In this document: positions 60,201-64,000 of the stretch, piece by piece
Layout of the letters: each line of letters begins with the position of its first letter
How positions within the stretch are numbered: position 1 is the stretch's first letter
Origin: Cryomorphaceae bacterium
GTDB taxonomy: Bacteria > Bacteroidota > Bacteroidia > Flavobacteriales > Schleiferiaceae
Assembly (NCBI GenBank): GCA_017858515.1
Contig: JAFMBM010000001.1
Span: 115,185 to 179,184 of the forward strand
Reading direction: 5' to 3'
Length of the DNA stretch: 64,000 nt
Notes under the pieces: model-generated
Told to the model about the DNA's origin: nothing
The model's database searches: none
Seen by the model: the letters and a program-made list of their open reading frames with translations, nothing else
Program-made: the position numbers and the translations under genes

Positions 60201-61121
60201 TCCAGCACCTACGTTAGAGAATAGGTAAGATCCATCATTGCCTACTGCTACAGAAGCTTCAACCGAAGCACCATCTAATAGAGTGGCGTACAATTGCGTT
60301 CCATCTGGATTGTAGATGGCTACACCATCTACATTGGCGTCTGCGTTGGTATCGTTGAATACTTTACCAGAAAGAGCACCTTCGTTATTGCGAATACCAA
60401 AGTTTACGTTTGAAGTAGTTGCACCTGCGCTTATAGTTGCAGCAACCACACCGTCTGCAGATCCGTCGTTGCCAACCAATCCTACGTTCTCACCTGTATT
60501 GATCCAATTAACGGGAAGAGAGGCGGTAGTAGAGTTAGAAGTGGTAGAAAGAACTACGGTGTAATTACCTGCAGTGATATTGTTGAAAGAATAGCTTCCA
60601 TCATTACCAACCGCAACAGTAGCAACCGCTGCATTACTTGCATTTACCAAAGTGGCATATACTTGAGTACCATCGGGCATATTTATACCTGAACCGTCTA
60701 CATCCGCATCGGCATCCATATCATCGTAAACGTTTCCGCTTAAGTTTCCAAGGTTGCTGCGTATACCAAAGTTGGCATTGTATACATCCGTTCCAAGTGC
60801 TACGGTAACAGCAAGTGTACCGTTCGCGTTTCCGTCGTTTCCGCTTGTACCCAGATTTTCACCCGTATTGATCCAGTTGGCCGGAAGGGCAGGGGTAGAA
60901 GAGTTTAAAGCATTGGTTACAACGACACTATAGTTACCTGGAGTAAGATCTCCAAAAGTGTAGGTTCCATCATTTGCTATTGCTACTGAGCTTACTAGAG
61001 CATTTAAGTTGTCTAGAAGAGTAGCATACAACTGAGTAGAAGAAGGATTGAAAATGGCTACACCATCTACATCTGCATCATTGTCTGTGTCGTTGTACAC
61101 ATTACCAGAGATAGATCCCAA
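57255..61121 (-). CDS. Giant repeat adhesin, C-terminal part: SdrD/B-like repeats and LruC (DUF4842) domain
   Basis: Downstream part of one gene; the apparent start at 61121 is only an in-frame codon inside a repeat, and the true frame runs back to the frameshift near 61225. Seven repeats of about 121 residues each open with an Asp-rich loop (SGNVYNDTDNDADVDG) and contain GNYSVVVTNALNSSTPALPA-like strands and NTGENLGTSGNDGNANG; they resemble SdrD B-type or prealbumin-like collagen-binding repeats, likely calcium-stiffened. A linker domain (about 860-1000) follows. The C-terminus (about 1000-1245) is a LruC/DUF4842 domain with EDLWPYPGDYDLNDLVIDY and NKNHPWALNISGTYDWPTEQ. The tail QQLRGK is not a classic T9SS end. 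A terminator follows. Confidence 0.85.
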   Translation of the reverse strand: MGSISGNVYNDTDNDADVDGVAIFNPSSTQLYATLLDNLNALVSSVAIANDGTYTFGDLTPGNYSVVVTNALNSSTPALPANWINTGENLGTSGNDGNANGTLAVTVALGTDVYNANFGIRSNLGNLSGNVYDDMDADADVDGSGINMPDGTQVYATLVNASNAAVATVAVGNDGSYSFNNITAGNYTVVLSTTSNSTTASLPVNWINTGENVGLVGNDGSADGVVAATISAGATTSNVNFGIRNNEGALSGKVFNDTNADANVDGVAIYNPDGTQLYATLLDGASVEASVAVGNDGSYLFSNVGAGNYTVIITTTLNGTTPALPVGWDNTGENVGLVGNDGNANGSVAATVVVANTTTDVNFGIRYVLGGISGKVMNDTDGDASINGTGINNPSATPLYANLLNSSNAHVSDVAVAGDGTYSFTGLTAGNYSVVISTSQGATAASIPAGWIHVGENIGTPGNDGNADGKLAATVAIGSTTSNVNFGILYNLGNLSGKVFDDMDGDSDVDGSAIYNPDGNQLYATLVDGTNTAVATVAVSNSGTYTFTDQAPGSYTVVLSTTSNSTSASLPVNWLNTGENVGLSGNDGAADGVVAATISAGTTTSNVNFGIRENLGALAGNIYNDVNADANVDGTGINNPSATPLYATLVDNLNALVSSVAVANDGSYGFNGLSAGNYTVILTTALNSTTAALPASWVNTGENVGLVGNDGTANGRLSASVTSGNITAEANFGIMQLATGLSGNVFNDANGLTDNTVNGSGINTATASLLYINVLDGSNNVVAATAVNLDGSYSITGINAGNYTVALSTTAGVVGQPAPALGLPAGWVSTGENVGVAAGNDGSIDSRIAATVTLGNVTSQVNFGIEELPVAGTSTAVSQANPGDAIVVPVAPALFVSSDNDGNVSSITITAFPSNTTTLEVNGFGYTVGTFPIAGVTIPTDVNGIPLQTVNVDPIDGSISVVIPFTAKDNAGFESATPGSVTLPFTAPLVDIINNYPAFGFNSFACEDLWPYPGDYDLNDLVIDYQFKITTTSTMILKEVEITFVVKAVGAEFQNGFGFQFNTDVINPADIVSATGSVLSENYITLAPNGLEAGQSKPTFILYDNSFNIMPFPGGEGVGINTNPLNPTVVPVTLVATITFDPADGYSLFDLNVENFNPFLISDQTRGREVHLPYYEPTDLADQAMLGSGSDTYNAGTDRSYVNNKNHPWALNISGTYDWPTEQTNIMEAYPKFKAWAESGGVLFPDWYTDLPGFRDGGNIYIINSGGGANGKQSNDATESTTQQLRGK

Positions 61122-63830
61122 AGTGTTGCGGATTCCGAAGTTTACGTTTGAAGTGGTAGTACCAATTGAAATGGTGGCTGAAACGATTCCGTTTGCATTT
61201 CCATCATTTCCAGTAAGACCTAAATTTCACCCGTGTTGATCCAGTTGGCTGGAACAAAAGGAGTAGTAGAGTTTAAAGCATTGGTTAGAACTACAGTGTA
61301 GTTTCCAACCAAAACATCATTAAAGCTGTAGGTTCCATTTGTAGCCACCGCTACTGAAGCAACTGCCGCATTAGATCCGTCTTCCAAAGTAGCATACAAT
61401 TGATTTCCATCTGGATTGTAGATTGAATTTCCATCTACATTGGCATTTCCGTTGATGTCGTTAAACACCTTACCAGATAAGTTTCCGATGGTTTTGCGAA
61501 TACCAAAGTTGGCATTGTAAGTAGTTGCGCCTGCAGTAACCGTGGCAGAAAGCAATCCATTCGCTGCTCCATCATTTCCACTCAATCCCACTCTTTCACC
61601 TGTGTTCAACCAATTTGTTGGAAGAGCAGCTGAAGTTGAATTTAGAGAAGTAGTTAAAACTACAGTGTAGGTTCCAACTGGAAGTCCGGTGAAGGCATAA
61701 GTACCTGTATTTGAGACAGCCATTGAGCTTACAAGCGCATTTGAGCTGTTTAATAGGGTAGCATATAATGGAGTTCCATCTGGATTGTAGATGGGAGTAC
61801 CATTCACATTTCCATTATTGTCTACATCATTATAAACATTACCTGCTATACCCGATACTTCAACAATACCAAAGTTTACGTTGTTGGTAGTTCCTCCTGC
61901 TGTAACCGTAAGGTTTGTAATGACACCGTCTGTTGGGGCTTGAATTCCAGCACTGCTCGCATTCTCACCCACGTTTAACCAACCGCCTGGAAGGCTAGGA
62001 GTGGTTCCGTTCAATGTTTGGGTTAGAACTACAGAATAGTCGCCCGCAGATGGATGTAAATCTGTGAAAGAATAGGTTCCATTTACCAAGGCTTTAGACT
62101 CAACCAAAACATTGTTTTTAAGTAGAGTGACATAAAGTTGCGTTGAATTAACAACAGAAACGGGGTTGCCATTCACTAAATTATCAATTAAAGCATTGTT
62201 GTCTTGATAGACAGTACCGCTCAATGTTCCTGTATTCTCTTTAATACCGAAATTCACATTGTTTGTAGTTCCGCCTGCGGTAACTGTAAGTCCTGTAATC
62301 ACACCGTCGGTTGGCGCTTGCACGCCCGCAGTACTAGCATTTTCACCCGTATTAATCCAGTTAGTAGGAAGAGAAGCCGTTGTTCCATTTACAGAAGTAG
62401 AAAGCACTACTTTATAGTTTGAACCTGCAGGAACATTTGGGAAGCTATAAGTACCTGCTGTTACAGGCATGCTCGCCACCACAGCGTTGCTGCTATTGAC
62501 TAGGGTTGCATGAAGCTGATTTCCATCTGGACTTGAAATCGTGCTTCCATCTACAATACCATTGGTTAAGCCGTCTGTATCATTGAAAACACTTCCAGAT
62601 ATTGTTCCTAGTTCTTCCCGTATTCCGAAATTAATATTCGTTGTGGTAGAATTAGCAGTTACATTGATACCCGTTACTTTTCCATCTGCCGGAGCTTGAA
62701 CGCCAGAAGAACCTTTCTGATCTCCTGTATTGGTCCAGCTTGCAGGCAGGCTGCCAGTAGTTGCATTTTGAGTAGTTGCTAAAACAACTGAATAAGTTCC
62801 AGCTGTAGGAACATTATTAAATGTGTATGTTCCGTTAGTAATGGCCGTGGTTTGTATAGCTGAACCACCGCTATTTAATAAGGTGGCGTAAATAGGTACT
62901 GATGATGGTGCAGAAATGGCAATACCATTCACCAAATTATCCGTTAAGCCATTCATATCGTTATAGACATTTCCGCTAATGGACCCTACTGCACAAGTAG
63001 TTCCTTTACAATTCATTACTGATTGAAAGTTTGCAATGGTAAAAGAGGTTATTTGCCCATTAGTACCAGCCTTGGCAGAAAAACGTTGGTTTTGAAGGGA
63101 AGTTAAAGTGTACGTTACAGTAAAGCTACCGGCATTTCCGCCGCCAATTCCACTGGTATTGTCTAATTTAAACCCACTGAAAGGGTCACTGCCTAAGTTA
63201 GGACCATTCGCATAATTGTAATTCAAGCTTCCAGAAAGTACATTAACAGATACATTTGAATATTTACCAGCTGCTGCTTCAATGGAGTAATGGGATAGTG
63301 ATTTACAAGAAGGACCTCCACATCCACTGTGATCTACTCTAGCGGTAATGGTGTAAGTGCCATCGCAATTTTGAACTACATCTTGGATAGTTGTGGTAAA
63401 GCCACCACCGTTAGTACCCGTAATTTCACAAGCGGCAGGATTGCTGTCTTTTATTCCAAAATTTACATTTTGAACAACTGAACCATTTATTGCTGTAACA
63501 GATAATCTTCCATTTGGAAGACGATCATTTCCTGCCCCAGCTCCAACAAATTCTCCTGTATTGATCCAGTTGGAAGGAAGAGTTTGAGTAGGATTGCTTT
63601 GCCCAATAGTTGCTGTGGTGGTTGAGATGATTACCTCGTAATTGCCAGCCGTCATGTCTACAAAGCTGTAAGATCCATCGGCGTTCACTGGACGAGTTTG
63701 AACCACCTGTCCAGATTGCATTAAGTGAGCGTATAGTTGAACGTTGTTAGGTTTGCCAAGGCCTGAGCCATCAACAATTCCGTTTGTCAGTCCGTCAATA
63801 TCATTATAAACATTACCTGCAATACCTGTT
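58520..63830 (-). repeat. Thirteen tandem ~360-base coding repeats
   Basis: I count 13 units that start with SG-x-V-x-N-D or a close variant and an Asp-rich loop: six before and seven after the frameshift. Units are about 115-125 codons. One non-repeat domain (63010-63440) interrupts the series after the first unit. DNA is similar between units, but no two neighbours are identical over a full unit, so the assembly of the array is plausible. Confidence 0.85.
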
Positions 63831-64000
63831 ACGGTAGGGTTCAATGGGTTGTCTGTAAAAGTATTATCTGATAAGCCATAGAATTTAACATCGGCTTGAT
63901 CCACCCCATTGAAAATTCTTAAACCAAAAATAGGTCCAGTTGCATTAAATATAGAAATTGGAACAACCGTAAAAACCTGAGCTTGATTGCTTTGATAAGG
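61220..64000 (-). CDS. Giant repeat adhesin, upstream part (open beyond the window edge)
   Basis: Same gene as 57255-61121, separated by a one-base deletion. Translation stays open past the apparent GTG at 63904 to base 64000 (QAQVFTVVPISIFNATGPIF ... RIFNGVDQADVKFYG), so the real start is outside the window. Six repeats are visible; the first three to four have the longer opening 'NDIDGLTNGIVDGSG'. Between repeats one and two lies a different, Cys-containing domain (about 63440-63010: CEITGTNGGGF, DHSGCGGPSCKSLSHYSIEA, NQRFSAKAGTNGQITSFTIA). The piece ends in 'ANWINTGEI', where every other repeat has NTGENxG. In-window length of the joined gene is about 2,240 codons. Confidence 0.85.
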   Translation of the reverse strand, partial: PYQSNQAQVFTVVPISIFNATGPIFGLRIFNGVDQADVKFYGLSDNTFTDNPLNPTVTGIAGNVYNDIDGLTNGIVDGSGLGKPNNVQLYAHLMQSGQVVQTRPVNADGSYSFVDMTAGNYEVIISTTTATIGQSNPTQTLPSNWINTGEFVGAGAGNDRLPNGRLSVTAINGSVVQNVNFGIKDSNPAACEITGTNGGGFTTTIQDVVQNCDGTYTITARVDHSGCGGPSCKSLSHYSIEAAAGKYSNVSVNVLSGSLNYNYANGPNLGSDPFSGFKLDNTSGIGGGNAGSFTVTYTLTSLQNQRFSAKAGTNGQITSFTIANFQSVMNCKGTTCAVGSISGNVYNDMNGLTDNLVNGIAISAPSSVPIYATLLNSGGSAIQTTAITNGTYTFNNVPTAGTYSVVLATTQNATTGSLPASWTNTGDQKGSSGVQAPADGKVTGINVTANSTTTNINFGIREELGTISGSVFNDTDGLTNGIVDGSTISSPDGNQLHATLVNSSNAVVASMPVTAGTYSFPNVPAGSNYKVVLSTSVNGTTASLPTNWINTGENASTAGVQAPTDGVITGLTVTAGGTTNNVNFGIKENTGTLSGTVYQDNNALIDNLVNGNPVSVVNSTQLYVTLLKNNVLVESKALVNGTYSFTDLHPSAGDYSVVLTQTLNGTTPSLPGGWLNVGENASSAGIQAPTDGVITNLTVTAGGTTNNVNFGIVEVSGIAGNVYNDVDNNGNVNGTPIYNPDGTPLYATLLNSSNALVSSMAVSNTGTYAFTGLPVGTYTVVLTTSLNSTSAALPTNWLNTGERVGLSGNDGAANGLLSATVTAGATTYNANFGIRKTIGNLSGKVFNDINGNANVDGNSIYNPDGNQLYATLEDGSNAAVASVAVATNGTYSFNDVLVGNYTVVLTNALNSTTPFVPANWINTGEI

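Noticed and set aside
58520..63830. CRISPR-like or satellite array
   Set aside because: Regular spacing of about 360 bases comes from a coding repeat. There are no short identical repeats with unique spacers and no cas genes.

Overview
The window is a piece of a Bacteroidota chromosome, most likely a Flavobacteriales-type marine or aquatic bacterium. The evidence is: several secreted proteins with type IX secretion (T9SS) C-terminal sorting tails ('YPNP' motifs); the bacillithiol gene bshB1; promoters of the Bacteroidota -33/-7 type (TTTG-N18-TAnnTTTG), seen most clearly at a tRNA-Phe gene; the conserved clusters DUF2520-kdsC-ubiA-maf and coaX-OMP-TPR-lptC-CNNM; and the near absence of Shine-Dalgarno sequences. 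I see no rRNA, CRISPR array, insertion sequence, prophage or integron.

Layout. 0-6.5 kb is a surface-protein region on the minus strand: a Fibrobacter-type paralogous-domain protein with a tandem module duplication and a frameshift, a T9SS protein broken by three lesions, and an intact 'THLMGGEI'-type T9SS protein. 6.8-11.7 kb holds rmuC, an unknown secreted protein, an acyltransferase, a small outer-membrane protein split by an amber codon, and a DUF4136 lipoprotein. 11.7-19.0 kb (minus) carries maf, ubiA-type prenyltransferase, kdsC, DUF2520 and the cytochrome c maturation genes ccmB-C-D-E-F; CcmE is of the Cys (CxxxY) type. 19-25 kb (plus) carries a glutathione-peroxidase-like lipoprotein, bshB1, a PKD/T9SS protein, a sigma factor overlapping a gene for a possible envelope-spanning anti-sigma/beta-barrel protein, and an arginase-family enzyme. 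25-33.6 kb holds lipoproteins, a large DUF2339 membrane protein, a CotH/lamin-tail T9SS protein and a glycosyltransferase. 33.8-39.4 kb holds tRNA-Phe, coaX and the envelope cluster ending in lptC and a CNNM/CBS protein. 39.4-49.9 kb holds an aminotransferase, an ECF sigma/anti-sigma/Spy-like set, a split transketolase with a von Willebrand A gene between its halves, terC, a CoA-transferase, a MazG-like gene, a small ribbon-helix-helix gene, an SPFH gene and yceI. 50-57 kb holds a 3-hydroxybutyryl-CoA dehydrogenase, a polysaccharide-type sugar transferase cluster, pcm, egtD and egtB. 57-64 kb is one very long gene (13 Asp-rich SdrD/B-like repeats plus a LruC/DUF4842 end) that runs off the window and carries one frameshift.

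Themes. Many genes serve the envelope: T9SS cargo, lptC, two sigma/anti-sigma loci, and glycan enzymes. Redox and thiol chemistry recurs as well: bacillithiol, ergothioneine, a peroxidase and cytochrome c maturation. The most striking window-wide pattern is damage. I find four internal stop codons and three frameshifts in five genes, plus an unusual share of non-ATG starts. This is either real decay of surface genes or residual sequence error, and it should be resolved before the broken genes are interpreted. Positive leads are the sigma-linked protein at 22447-23892, a terminator-like hairpin inside the lptC signal-peptide codons, the VWA gene inside the transketolase operon, and the giant repeat adhesin.
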